From contig NZ_LSIJ01000096.1 of NCBI RefSeq assembly GCF_001556185.1, forward strand, positions 1 to 60,495: a DNA stretch of 60,495 nucleotides. Direction: 5' to 3'. This DNA comes from Sphingomonas sp. CCH10-B3 (GTDB lineage Bacteria > Pseudomonadota > Alphaproteobacteria > Sphingomonadales > Sphingomonadaceae). This document shows positions 37,125-45,393 of the stretch, piece after piece. Position numbers and translations under genes: made by a program. The notes under the pieces were generated by a model. The model was not told where the DNA came from. It did not search any database and saw only the letters and a list, made by a program, of their open reading frames with translations. Position 1 is the stretch's first letter. Each line of letters begins with the position of its first letter.

Positions 37125-37724
37125 ATGAGTGCGAGCAATACACGCCGGCAGATCGTCGATGTCGCCGACCGTCTCTTTTACGAGCATGGCTTCGAGGCGT
37201 CGTCGTTTGCCGACATCGCCAGGGATGTCGGCCTGTCACGCGGCAACTTCTATTATCACTTCAAGACCAAGGACGAGATCCTCGCCGCGGTGATCGCGCA
37301 GCGCATCTCGAACACCCGCGCCATGCTGGAAACGTGGGAGCAGGATACGGAATCGCCTTCGGATCGCATCCTGAGCTTCGTGCATATCCTGATCGCCAAC
37401 CGCACGAAGATCATGGCGTATGGTTGCCCGGTTGGAACGCTGTGCAACGAGCTGGCCAAGCTCGATCATGTGGCAAAGGATGAGGCCGCTGGCTTGCTCA
37501 CGTTGTTCCGCAACTGGCTCGCGGGCCAGTTCGCGGCGCTCGGGCGTGATGCGGATGCGGATGCGCTGGCCCTTCATCTCTTGATGCGAAGCCAGGGCGT
37601 CGCAACACTCGCCACTGCCTTTCGGGACGAACAGTTTATCCGCCGCGAGGTCGCGGACATTGAGGCGTGGCTGCGTACAGAATGTTCGGCCGCCTTAGCC
37701 GCCGATTCCCGCCACCCCGCTTGA
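37125..37724 (+). CDS. TetR/AcrR-family transcriptional regulator
   Basis: 199 residues. The N-terminal helix-turn-helix is typical (DVADRLFYEHGFEASSFADI, then GLSRGNFYYHFKTKDEIL, residues about 11-48) and an effector-binding C-terminal domain follows. GGAAG lies seven bases before the start. The promoter upstream carries a concentric inverted repeat, so autoregulation is likely. It leads a three-gene operon with a YciI-like protein and a 3-methyladenine glycosylase, pointing to a response to alkylating or electrophilic stress. Confidence 0.88.
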   Translation: MSASNTRRQIVDVADRLFYEHGFEASSFADIARDVGLSRGNFYYHFKTKDEILAAVIAQRISNTRAMLETWEQDTESPSDRILSFVHILIANRTKIMAYGCPVGTLCNELAKLDHVAKDEAAGLLTLFRNWLAGQFAALGRDADADALALHLLMRSQGVATLATAFRDEQFIRREVADIEAWLRTECSAALAADSRHPA

Positions 37725-37734
37725 GGATGCCAGC

Positions 37735-38019
37735 ATGTTCATCATCACCCTTCGCTTCGCCGACAAGACCAAGGCTCCGCAGTTCATGGACGGGCATAAT
37801 GCCTGGATCAGGCAGGGCTTCGACGATGGCGTCTTCCTGCTGGTTGGAAGTCTCCTGCCGAACATGGGCGGCGCGATCATCGCGCACAACGCTTCGGCCG
37901 AAGAGATCGAAACGCGGGTGCGCGACGATCCCTTCGTTGCCGAAGGCGTGGTCAGCGCCGATATCCTCGCCGTCACGCCCGGCCGCACCGATGACCGGCT
38001 CGCCTTCCTCAAGGTTTGA
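37735..38019 (+). CDS. YciI-like protein
   Basis: 94 residues with the YCII-domain layout: MFIITLRFADK start, GHNAWIRQGFDDGVFLLVGSL in the middle and DDPFVAEGVVSADILAV near the end, which includes the conserved DPF. YciI proteins adopt a ferredoxin-like fold and some act as hydrolase-like or dehalogenase-like enzymes; the substrate here is unknown. GAGG precedes the ATG and the next gene starts three bases after its stop. Confidence 0.8.
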   Translation: MFIITLRFADKTKAPQFMDGHNAWIRQGFDDGVFLLVGSLLPNMGGAIIAHNASAEEIETRVRDDPFVAEGVVSADILAVTPGRTDDRLAFLKV

Positions 38020-38022
38020 GCT

Positions 38023-38628
38023 ATGAACGCAACCATTCCCGGTCCCGACGATCGCCCGCGCTGTCGCTGGTGCGCGGCGGCGCCCGAGTTCCTGCACTAT
38101 CATGACACCGAATGGGGCTTCCCGGTCGCTGATGATCGCCGTCTATTCGAGAAGTTGTGCCTCGAAGGGTTCCAATCGGGTCTGAGCTGGCGGACCATCC
38201 TTGCGAAGCGCGAGAATTTCCGTGCCGCGTTTCACGGGTTCGATTTCAACCGCATCGCACGCTTCACCGATGCGGATGTCGAACGCCTCCTCGCCGACGC
38301 CGGCATTGTCCGACATCGTGGCAAGATCGCCGCTGTCATCAACAATGCCAAGCGGGCGCAAGAGATGGTGAAGCGGGAAGGCTCGATCGCCGCCTATATC
38401 TGGCGCTTCGAGCCGAAGGCGGACGAACTGGCTGCGCCGCAAACGGCGTCGACCACGGCCGCTTCCATCGCATTGTCGAAAGACCTCAAGAAACGCGGCT
38501 GGGCCTTTGTCGGCCCGACCACCGTCTATGCATTCATGCAGGCGATGGGCCTCATCAACGATCACGTCGTTGGATGTGTGATCCGCGAAGAGGCGGAACT
38601 CATGCGAGCAAGGTTCAAGCGTCCGTGA
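38023..38628 (+). CDS. tag: DNA-3-methyladenine glycosylase I
   Basis: 201 residues. The family hallmarks are visible: RCRWC near the N-terminus, YHDTEWGFPVADD, CLEGFQSGLSWRTIL and the C-terminal NDHVVGC, whose His and Cys with the N-terminal Cys and His form the zinc site. It removes 3-methyladenine from alkylated DNA in base excision repair. As operon partner of a TetR regulator it is probably inducible rather than constitutive. Confidence 0.92.
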   Translation: MNATIPGPDDRPRCRWCAAAPEFLHYHDTEWGFPVADDRRLFEKLCLEGFQSGLSWRTILAKRENFRAAFHGFDFNRIARFTDADVERLLADAGIVRHRGKIAAVINNAKRAQEMVKREGSIAAYIWRFEPKADELAAPQTASTTAASIALSKDLKKRGWAFVGPTTVYAFMQAMGLINDHVVGCVIREEAELMRARFKRP

Positions 38629-38637
38629 CGCTATGTG

Positions 38638-38812
38638 ACCTGATACCTACCCAGACTCGTTTGACGGCACGTCCTCCGAGATTTCCTGCCGCAGATTCGG
38701 TCCTTTGGCGAGACGGCGGCCGAGCGCGGTGACGAACTGATCGTAGCGCTCGCCGGCCGTGGCGCGTGCCGCAAGCGGATCGGCGCGGCTGCGACGGTTG
38801 GCGGCACTCGGT
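38638..38812 (-). pseudogene. 3' remnant of a second copG/RHH gene
   Basis: On the minus strand the frame reads ARATAGERYDQFVTALGRR and then LAKGPNLRQEISED up to a stop at 38644-38646. This is the C-terminal end of the intact RHH gene at 44955-45386 with a few changes. Over about 92 bases (38671-38762 against 44979-45070) I count about six mismatches. The frame runs into a stop upstream and has no RHH domain or start, so it is a fragment. It separates the two cargo modules between trbB and copG. Confidence 0.75.
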
Positions 38813-38832
38813 TCACGCACGTTGCGCGTTGC

Positions 38833-39288
38833 TTAGGAGCCGGGGTCAAGGATCATGACGCTGACGCAGACCAGCAGAAAGACTGGGATCAAGTTAGCGA
38901 CGCTGATCGCCAATGCGCATCGTCTCGCGCCACGCGCCCGAACGATGCCGATAGCAGCAATGAAACAAAGAAGGACCACGGCCGCATACTGGCCGAATAT
39001 CATCCGTTCCCGGATGTGCGTGCCGACCGCATGATGGTCTATCACGAAAGGACCCAAGAAAATCGTGAGACCCCACGGTATGATCATGAACAATAAGGCA
39101 TTCAGACGACGCCGTACCTCCGGTGCCTTCGGAAAGGAGCGGACGACGATCACAACGGATCCGATCCACGCGAGAAGCAAGACCCAAATAAACATAGGGA
39201 GTTGTCGCCTTCCTGTCCTGGCGATCGTCCATAGACCACCAGGTATCGGCCTTTTAGCGATGTGGGCAATCAGATGATTGCTGCTCAC
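38833..39288 (-). CDS. Hypothetical four-helix membrane protein
   Basis: 151 residues; no family recognised. Four hydrophobic segments are visible: FIWVLLLAWIGSVVIVV, FMIIPWGLTIFLGPFVI, YAAVVLLCFIAAIGIV and LIPVFLLVCVSVMIL. A GTG at 39288 forms a GTGA overlap with the stop of the lipoprotein gene before it, so the two are probably co-translated. An internal ATG at 39195 is an alternative start without a clear ribosome site. Confidence 0.6.
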   Translation of the reverse strand: MSSNHLIAHIAKRPIPGGLWTIARTGRRQLPMFIWVLLLAWIGSVVIVVRSFPKAPEVRRRLNALLFMIIPWGLTIFLGPFVIDHHAVGTHIRERMIFGQYAAVVLLCFIAAIGIVRARGARRCALAISVANLIPVFLLVCVSVMILDPGS

Positions 39289-40055
39289 CGCTTCGCATAC
39301 ATTGCTCTTAGTGCGTCAAAAAGCCGTCCGAGAGCCTCGCGGTTGGCGACAGGCTCGCTGTCGTCGCGGCGAATGTAGGTGGTCAGCAGCAACCGCTTCG
39401 TGCTGTTGGCGGTCATGGTGCAGATGCCCTCGCGTGACACCTTTATCGGAAACGCGATGCACCACGCCGCGGGGCCTTTGCCCGTGCTGCTCGTGCGCGC
39501 CAGTTCTCCGATCGGCATGTCGATGAGCCGGTCGGATTTCCACGCCAGCATCGACGCCGCATCTTCGGGCGCGGCGTTGGCGGGAACAACCGGGTCATCG
39601 AACAGATAGACTTCGATCGGCCTTGCACCCGCATAGACGACCCGTGACCGCGCGATCCATTTGGCATCCCGGGGCGGATCGAGATTGACCTCGTGCTGCA
39701 CCACGCGTTCGGGTCCATCACCGCTGCCGACTGGCGGGAGGGTGCTGGCGAGCGCGCGTGCGGTGAACTCCCGCTCGCCCTCGGACATTCCGGGCGTTTC
39801 CTTCCTGACGCCCGAGGCACCGGAGAGATTGCCAAGCGCGAGCGCATCCTTCGCAAGCTCGACCGTGCGGTTGTAGCTGTCGATATCGGCGCGGGCGTCG
39901 AAGCCGCCTGCAAGGGCATTGGTCGCGGCAAAAGGTTCGGTCGTTTCCTGCGATCGGTTCTCCCCTTCCAACTGCGTCGCGGTGTTCGAGCTGTCCGATG
40001 GCCGATTGCATCCCGACAGCAACGCGATGGTCAGCAGCGCTAGACGCATATTCAT
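39285..40055 (-). CDS. Hypothetical lipoprotein
   Basis: About 256 residues starting MNMRLALLTIALLSGC, a lipobox signal peptide with the lipidated Cys in LLSGC. GGGGACGAG upstream supports this start; the longer frame reaches back through the promoter. The mature domain is unrecognised and probably sits in the periplasm on the outer membrane. Its promoter region is shared with the divergent MerR operon and contains the 25-bp palindrome-like site. Confidence 0.65.
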   Translation of the reverse strand: MNMRLALLTIALLSGCNRPSDSSNTATQLEGENRSQETTEPFAATNALAGGFDARADIDSYNRTVELAKDALALGNLSGASGVRKETPGMSEGEREFTARALASTLPPVGSGDGPERVVQHEVNLDPPRDAKWIARSRVVYAGARPIEVYLFDDPVVPANAAPEDAASMLAWKSDRLIDMPIGELARTSSTGKGPAAWCIAFPIKVSREGICTMTANSTKRLLLTTYIRRDDSEPVANREALGRLFDALRAMYAKR

Positions 40056-40149
40056 CCGACTCGTCCCCTGTCTCTTTTGACAAGAATATTGTCGCAAGAA
40101 GCGAGATATACGGCAAGGGAGAATGTGCGCACCGTCACCGACCGAATTG

Positions 40150-40174
40150 CTTTTCACAAATCATGTGTTAAAAG
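40150..40174. promoter_or_regulatory. 25-bp palindrome-like operator, copy 1
   Basis: The half-sites CTTTTnACA and TGTnAAAAG form a near-palindrome in which 20 of 25 positions are symmetric. The same site with conserved CTTTT, CA, TG and AAAAG occurs at 44479-44503. It lies between the divergent lipoprotein gene (39285-40055) and the MerR/VIT operon. Confidence 0.55.
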
Positions 40175-40186
40175 GGAGCAACGGCG

Positions 40187-40240
40187 ATGCTGGAATTCCT
40201 GGGTCGCCCACGGACAGGTCGATATGCTGATATCCCATGA
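40187..40240 (+). CDS. 17-residue leader peptide coupled to the MerR gene
   Basis: ATG at 40187 with GGGAG about nine bases upstream encodes MLEFLGRPRTGRYADIP and stops in an ATGA overlap with the MerR-type gene. The MerR gene has no ribosome site of its own, so translation is probably coupled through this peptide. Confidence 0.5.
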   Translation: MLEFLGRPRTGRYADIP

Positions 40241-40620
40241 AACTCGATGACCTGGCCGCCGCGACAGGCGCGACGGTTCGCCAGATCCGGTTCCTGATCG
40301 GCGAGGGCTTCGTTCCTTCGCCGGATGGCGGGCGGACCTATGCCCGCTACGGTGACGCGCATGTCAAGGTGATCCGGCGGTTCCAGCGCCTCAAGGATCT
40401 TGGCTTTCCCAACGCGGCGATCCGGTTGCTTCTCGACGCCCGCGAAGGCGTACCCGTTCCGGTCGTGGATGGCGTGACGCTGGTCATCGCGCCCGAGCTT
40501 CTGGGCAGTGATGCGGCGGTCGATCAGATCGTCGAGCGGACGGAGGCGCGGTTGCGGTCCGCCCTGTCCAGCGGGGCATCGAAGCCGCGCCGGCGCGCAG
40601 CGGCCGGGGGGGCGGGATGA
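40237..40620 (+). CDS. MerR-type helix-turn-helix regulator
   Basis: 127 residues. The MerR wing-helix is visible at the N-terminus (MKLDDLAAATGATVRQIRFLI and then a YARYGDAHVKVIRRFQRLKDLGF segment), and an Arg/Ala-rich tail follows. No metal-binding cysteines are present, so metal sensing is unlikely. It overlaps the VIT gene start by four bases. It may bind the 25-bp palindrome found here and at 44.48 kb. Confidence 0.75.
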   Translation: MKLDDLAAATGATVRQIRFLIGEGFVPSPDGGRTYARYGDAHVKVIRRFQRLKDLGFPNAAIRLLLDAREGVPVPVVDGVTLVIAPELLGSDAAVDQIVERTEARLRSALSSGASKPRRRAAAGGAG

Positions 40621-42065
40621 TCGAGCCGACCGGCCCCGGGCTGACCGATCCGCTGCTGCCGCTGTTGCGGCCCGCGGCGACACCCCGCCCGCCGTTGCTG
40701 CTCGATACCACCGACATCCGGCTCCGCATTGTGCCGCCGATCGCCCGGCTGATCCTCGTGCGCACGTTTACCAATCGAGAACACGTGCCGATCGAGGTGG
40801 TGTTGACGATGCCACCAGCGCTGGCCGGGGCCGTCGTCCACGACATGGCGGTCAGCATCGGCGACCAGCGCTGGAGCGCGCGCGCGCGCGCGCGTCGTCG
40901 CGCCGAAGGGACCTATGACGGCGGTGCGATCGACGGGAACCGAGCGATCCTTCTGGAAGAACTGAAGCAGGGCTGGCAGGCGCTGTCGGTCGCCGGCGTC
41001 CGGCCGGGAGAGTCGGTCACGCTGCGTTTCGAAAGCGTGATCGGTATCGGGGAGACCGGCGCGATGCTGCGGCTGTGCCCGGGCGTGGATCCGGACCGCG
41101 CCGTTCCGGCGTTGCCCGATCATTTGCTGCCGCGCCACAGCGGCGTGTCGCATCCGGTCACGCTGACCATTGAGGGCGCCGACGCGATCCGGGTGCTCGC
41201 CGCCGGACGCGATCTGCCGCCGAAGCAGCGGATCGACGGGTCGCCGATAATGCTGGAGGTCGTCGTCCCAGCCGGCTTCAAGGGGGCGCTGACCGATCGC
41301 TCGGCCGACGACGTGCGCGCGGAAATGGCGCTGCATTGCGCGACCGAAATCGCGGCGCTGCTCACGGCCGGCGGCAAAGTCGATCGCGCGCGGGTGCGCG
41401 ACCTGGCGGTGAAGGGCAATCTGCTGACGACGGAAACCAGCCTCGTCTTCGTCGGCCCGGAGGGAGAGGCGTCCGGCGTCCTGCCCGCGATGCGCAAGCT
41501 CGCGCTGGTCGATGCGCGGGCGGCCGAGGTCCAGCCCGTCCCCGCCGCGATGCCGCCGGTCGCGGAACCCGTCTCACCGGTCATTGAAGCGCCGCCACTG
41601 GATGATGGTGGCGACATCCAGCCCGGCCGGCGAGGCAGGACATTGCCGAGGCTTCCGACCCCCAACGCCCGCGCGCCGTGGACCGTCCGGCTTGGCAACT
41701 GGCTGCGCGATCATCTGCTGCCACGGACACGGCCGCTCAACCTGCCGCTGCTCGGCCGCCGTCTGCGGTCGGCGGCCGGACAGGTGCTGTGGCGTCAGGA
41801 CGGGATGCTGTCGCTGCGCTCCGGCGATCCCGCGCACCTGCCGCCGGCGGCGGCGGCGCTGGTGCGCGAGGTCGCCGCCGTGCCCGTCGTTCGCGATACG
41901 GCAGCCGCGTTGCATCTGACGCCGGATCACCTCGCCATCGCGCTGCTCGCGCGGGCGGCGGCGCGCGATCCGGCGACACCGCCGGAACTGCTCGATCAAC
42001 TGTTCCCCGATGCGGTGCCGCAGCCGTTCGAGCGGCTAATGACGATGATGGAGCTTGGTGCGTGA
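40617..42065 (+). CDS. VIT-domain protein
   Basis: 482 residues. The first 170 residues look like a VIT domain (IRLRIVPPIARLILVRTFTN, then RRAEGTYDGGAIDGNRAILLEEL and SVTLRFESVIGIGETG). The usual von Willebrand A domain is not seen after it; instead there is a long Ala/Pro-rich region and a C-terminal RDTAAALHLTPDHLAIALLARAA segment. VIT proteins are usually cell-surface or trafficking proteins, but here no signal peptide is visible. Its stop overlaps the GTG of the next gene. Confidence 0.6.
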   Translation: MIEPTGPGLTDPLLPLLRPAATPRPPLLLDTTDIRLRIVPPIARLILVRTFTNREHVPIEVVLTMPPALAGAVVHDMAVSIGDQRWSARARARRRAEGTYDGGAIDGNRAILLEELKQGWQALSVAGVRPGESVTLRFESVIGIGETGAMLRLCPGVDPDRAVPALPDHLLPRHSGVSHPVTLTIEGADAIRVLAAGRDLPPKQRIDGSPIMLEVVVPAGFKGALTDRSADDVRAEMALHCATEIAALLTAGGKVDRARVRDLAVKGNLLTTETSLVFVGPEGEASGVLPAMRKLALVDARAAEVQPVPAAMPPVAEPVSPVIEAPPLDDGGDIQPGRRGRTLPRLPTPNARAPWTVRLGNWLRDHLLPRTRPLNLPLLGRRLRSAAGQVLWRQDGMLSLRSGDPAHLPPAAAALVREVAAVPVVRDTAAALHLTPDHLAIALLARAAARDPATPPELLDQLFPDAVPQPFERLMTMMELGA

Positions 42066-42637
42066 GGTATCTGCTCCCGGTGGCGCTTCTGCTCGCCTCA
42101 CCACGGCCGCTGCTTGCGCCGTGGGGCGCCGAACGCGCCGAGCGTTTCGCGTCCGACGATACGCGCGGCCCCTGGGCGCGGCGCTGGGTCGGACGCAGCG
42201 ACGGCGCGCGCATGATGCTGACCTTCTACCGATCCGCAGAGGATGCGCGGCGGGTGGCGCTGCTGTCGCGCGGCCTGGGCGATGGACCGCAAGGCGATGA
42301 CGATCGCGCGTTCCTGCGCGGCTTCCTGCCGTCGGGCTGGCTGGCGAGGGTCGGTCCGATCCGGTCGGTCGCCTATAGCGACGTCGCGCGCGGCCTGTGT
42401 GTGGTGGTCAAGATACGGAACGAGGCATCGCGGCTTTGCATGGCGAGCCGTCCGGACAGCGCCGTGGTCGCGACGGTGATGACCGGGATGCGACGCGATA
42501 CCGCGCAGGCGGCGGCGATGCTGCTCGCCCGCCATGCCGCGCGCCATCCGCTGCGCATGGCGCGCGTCACCGCTGAACGTTCGAGCGATTCATCTCTTGC
42601 AGGCGCCGGTCCAACAGGTCGCGCGCCTCGGGGCTGA
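42062..42637 (+). CDS. Hypothetical exported protein
   Basis: 191 residues from a GTG that overlaps the VIT stop (GTGA). A short signal peptide is visible (RYLLPVALLLASPRPLLA). No family recognised. The gene is the last of the MerR-VIT operon and its 3' end overlaps the convergent 42567-43127 gene by about 70 bases. Confidence 0.5.
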   Translation: MRYLLPVALLLASPRPLLAPWGAERAERFASDDTRGPWARRWVGRSDGARMMLTFYRSAEDARRVALLSRGLGDGPQGDDDRAFLRGFLPSGWLARVGPIRSVAYSDVARGLCVVVKIRNEASRLCMASRPDSAVVATVMTGMRRDTAQAAAMLLARHAARHPLRMARVTAERSSDSSLAGAGPTGRAPRG

Positions 42638-43127
42638 GACCCTGATCCTCGTCGCCAGTGGCGGTGGTCGGTGTGGCGCCCGGCGTCGCGGCCCGGTTGC
42701 CGGAATGCTCGGCCAGGTAGCGATCGAGATAGCGATGCCCGACCGGCGAGCTGGTTATGGCGTCGAGCGGGTTGTGCCCGTTTTTCACTACGCCACCGAC
42801 GCCGGGAAACGCCTCGCTCCGAAACGCCTCGCTCCCCCTCCAAACGTCGTCGGAGATATCGACCGTGACCTTGCCCTGCATGATGCCGATGACGCCCGGT
42901 TTGCACGGGATCGGTTCGGCGCGCGTGCCGTTGATCCAGTGAAGCGGCCAGTCCCACCCGGTCGCGATCCAGTCGAAGAAACCGAACGCCTCTTCCTGGG
43001 TCGCCTTCACCGGATAGCAGTGACGGTCGCCCGCCTGCCGGCGCGCGCCCCAGACCCAAACTACCAACAGGACCATCAGTCCGACCTTGAGCAGATTGCC
43101 CGCCACGCTCGATACTTTCCCCATCAT
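42567..43127 (-). CDS. Hypothetical membrane-anchored protein
   Basis: 186 residues with one N-terminal membrane helix (VGLMVLLVVWVWGA) and a soluble domain with two Cys (DRHCYPV and PIPCKPG). No family recognised. It follows the lipoprotein gene at 43167-44435 by 39 bases and is probably in the same transcript. Confidence 0.5.
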   Translation of the reverse strand: MMGKVSSVAGNLLKVGLMVLLVVWVWGARRQAGDRHCYPVKATQEEAFGFFDWIATGWDWPLHWINGTRAEPIPCKPGVIGIMQGKVTVDISDDVWRGSEAFRSEAFPGVGGVVKNGHNPLDAITSSPVGHRYLDRYLAEHSGNRAATPGATPTTATGDEDQGLSPEARDLLDRRLQEMNRSNVQR

Positions 43128-43166
43128 CGCCTTTCCCGCACCACGGTTCCAACGTCCCGGTTGACT

Positions 43167-44435
43167 TCATTGCACCACGGTCTTCGGTCCGCCGTCCCAG
43201 CATTGATCACCGGGCGCGAATCCGCCCCGCGCACACGGGGGTAGGAACCAGCCGTTCGCTTCCCCTTCTTGCAGCGGAGACGGCGCAGGCGGTCGCGCAC
43301 GTGCGCGTCTGACTTGGGCAGCGCGCCGTTCGTAATCGGCGACATCATCGCCGAACAGCGCCCGGCAGTCCCGCGTCGTGCCCTGCTTCACATCATAGCA
43401 AATGTCGCCGCGACCACTCGCGGTCATCGGGCGCCCGAACACCCACCACAGTCGCGCGGCGTCTCCGTCTCCCCACCAGCGCAAGACAGCAGGGCCGTCG
43501 TCGCGACCGCCGCCCGCGACCGCCGGCAGGCCTGTCGCCGCGGCCGGGATGGCGTGCGCCGTGCCGGTCGCATCGCCCGGATAGGTCCGGCCGGACGGCA
43601 GTTGCCCCTTGGCGGGATCGAACAGCATGACCATCGTCACGTTCTTCTGCGGCGAATAGAAGGACGGGACGATGACCGGGTTCGTGAAATCGCCATCGTG
43701 CGGTCGCGCCTCCAGCGCGCGCAGTTCGGCGTCGGGCGACCAGGTGTGCGCGACGGCCAACGCCAGCGCGACGTTGGAGGCCATGTCCTTGCCCGTCGTC
43801 GCCACGCTGTCCGCCACGGTCCGTACCTGTCGGCCGGCAATCGGCCCGATCGGTTGAAACAGCAGGATGCGCTGTAGCATCATCGCGACCATGCCACCGC
43901 CCTTGACCGGCAACCATTGTCCCTCGTCGTTCCAGCCCTGATCGGAAACGAAGCGCAGACCGCGCTCGCTCGCCGCCAGTTGCCCGCGATCGATGTGGAA
44001 CTCGTAGCCATCGTCCGCCAGCCCGTCACGGACCAGCGCGAAATAGCTGCCGTCAGGCATCACCGTCAGACCGATGGTCCCCGAACGACTATCGGCATCG
44101 GGCTGACGCACCGTTACCAGCCAACTGCCGCAGAAATGCCCGATGCCGGACCGGTCGCCGGCGTCGGCGGGTCGCGCGACGCCGCGGCGCATCCGATCGA
44201 CCCAGAAATCGAAGCGCTGCCAGCGTATATCGTCGAGCGCGATGCTCTCGGCTTCTGCCACCGGGGAAACGATGCAATCGCCCGACTGTGCGGGCTTCCC
44301 GGCCGATGCCTGCACCTGCTCGGCATTCGTATCTGGTTTGGCGCTCTCATGCTGAGTGCTTGCATTGGAGCCGCAAGCCGCTGGCAAAAACGACAGGAGA
44401 GCGATCACCGCCGTCTTCCATCCGAATCGCCGCAT
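43167..44435 (-). CDS. Hypothetical lipoprotein
   Basis: 422 residues starting MRRFGWKTAVIALLSFLPAACG, a clear lipobox signal. The mature domain contains WQRFDFWVDRMRRG and GHFCGSWLVTVRQ and several conserved-looking Trp and Cys residues; no family recognised. Its promoter lies between this gene and the divergent 44542-44913 gene, with the second palindrome-like site. Probably periplasmic. Confidence 0.6.
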   Translation of the reverse strand: MRRFGWKTAVIALLSFLPAACGSNASTQHESAKPDTNAEQVQASAGKPAQSGDCIVSPVAEAESIALDDIRWQRFDFWVDRMRRGVARPADAGDRSGIGHFCGSWLVTVRQPDADSRSGTIGLTVMPDGSYFALVRDGLADDGYEFHIDRGQLAASERGLRFVSDQGWNDEGQWLPVKGGGMVAMMLQRILLFQPIGPIAGRQVRTVADSVATTGKDMASNVALALAVAHTWSPDAELRALEARPHDGDFTNPVIVPSFYSPQKNVTMVMLFDPAKGQLPSGRTYPGDATGTAHAIPAAATGLPAVAGGGRDDGPAVLRWWGDGDAARLWWVFGRPMTASGRGDICYDVKQGTTRDCRALFGDDVADYERRAAQVRRARARPPAPSPLQEGEANGWFLPPCARGGFAPGDQCWDGGPKTVVQ

Positions 44436-44478
44436 CGCCGAGCGCCCCTTTCCGAACTTCCTCTATCAGGACAGCTTT

Positions 44479-44503
44479 CTTTTGCCAAGACATCTGTTAA
44501 AAG
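44479..44503. promoter_or_regulatory. 25-bp palindrome-like operator, copy 2
   Basis: CTTTTGCCA at the left and CTGTTAAAAG at the right, aligning base for base with copy 1 at 40150-40174 in CTTTT, CAA, CAT and TGTTAAAAG. As with copy 1 it sits between divergent genes, here the 43167-44435 lipoprotein and the 44542-44913 gene. Confidence 0.55.
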
Positions 44504-44541
44504 ATTGGAGCGTCACGACGTGACTGCGCCAGGAGGCAGCG

Positions 44542-44913
44542 ATGGGCGATTACGGACACACTGACGAAACGAAGGTCTACTTCGTTCGCATCAAGGATAC
44601 CGGCGCGGGCGTCGGCATCTTCTGGGCGGACTGGAGTGGCCTTGATCTTCTGATCCAAAATCGGGTTGATCCATGGAAATGCGAAGCCGCCGAGATCGGC
44701 CGGTGGGTCCAGCCGTCCGGGGGGATCCTGTTTGCCCATGGTCCGGTTCTGCACGAAGGCATCGTCGAGAATCCCGGTCCGCATCTCTGCATGTTGACGA
44801 GCGGACTGGCCCAGTTGCTTTTCGAGAACGGTCAAGGCGATGACCCGACACCGCTGGACTTCGAGCCGCTTCATGTTTCAACCCCGATACGGGTCAGTAA
44901 GTCAGGCGATTAG
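44542..44913 (+). CDS. Hypothetical protein
   Basis: 123 residues starting MGDYGHTDETKVYFVRI; AGGAGG precedes the ATG at good spacing. No signal peptide or membrane segment is seen and no family recognised. It is divergent from the 43167 lipoprotein gene and shares its palindrome-bearing promoter region. Confidence 0.55.
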   Translation: MGDYGHTDETKVYFVRIKDTGAGVGIFWADWSGLDLLIQNRVDPWKCEAAEIGRWVQPSGGILFAHGPVLHEGIVENPGPHLCMLTSGLAQLLFENGQGDDPTPLDFEPLHVSTPIRVSKSGD

Positions 44914-44954
44914 ACACCTTGTGCCGCGAGGGCTAACGTCGTGCGTAGGAAGAC

Positions 44955-45386
44955 TTAATCTGACCCGTTTCCCATTATGTCCTCCGAGATTTCCTGCCGC
45001 AGCTTCGGTCCTTTGGCGAGACGGCGGCCGAGCGCCGTGACGAACTGATCGTAGCGTTCGCCCGCCTTGGCGCGGGCCGCCTGGGCGGCTGGCTCCGGCA
45101 AGGTCGGCGTGGTCGAGACCCAGTATTTGATGAAGACGGCAAGGCTCTCCACGGCGATGCCGACATCGCGCTCCAGCCTCGTCATGCGTCGATCGAGCTG
45201 GTCGAGGCGCTTGGCGATGACGGCCTCCTGCCGTTCGGCGGCATCGGGCGAGAGGAAGGATTCGATCGCCGCTTCCGCCACCAGCGAGCGCGAATGGTCG
45301 CGGCGCGCGGCATGTTCCGCCAGGCGGCTCATGATGGAGGGATCGAGATAGACGGAGAGGCGCTGCTTACGGGGCGGTTTCGTCAT
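44955..45386 (-). CDS. CopG/ribbon-helix-helix regulator between traG and trbB
   Basis: 143 residues. The N-terminal RHH fold is visible (RKQRLSVYLDPSIMSRLAEHAARR), followed by a coiled-coil-like stretch (VIAKRLDQLDRRMTRLERDV). Members of this family lie between traG and trbB in related ICEs and may control the trb operon. The ATG at 45386 has GAGGG upstream within the traG 3' end. Here the link to trbB is broken by cargo. Confidence 0.82.
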   Translation of the reverse strand: MTKPPRKQRLSVYLDPSIMSRLAEHAARRDHSRSLVAEAAIESFLSPDAAERQEAVIAKRLDQLDRRMTRLERDVGIAVESLAVFIKYWVSTTPTLPEPAAQAARAKAGERYDQFVTALGRRLAKGPKLRQEISEDIMGNGSD

Positions 45387-45393
45387 CGGTCCC

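Noticed and set aside
36793..45386. Transposon as carrier of the cargo
   Set aside because: No transposase, terminal inverted repeats or target duplications were found; the flanking copG homology fits recombination better.
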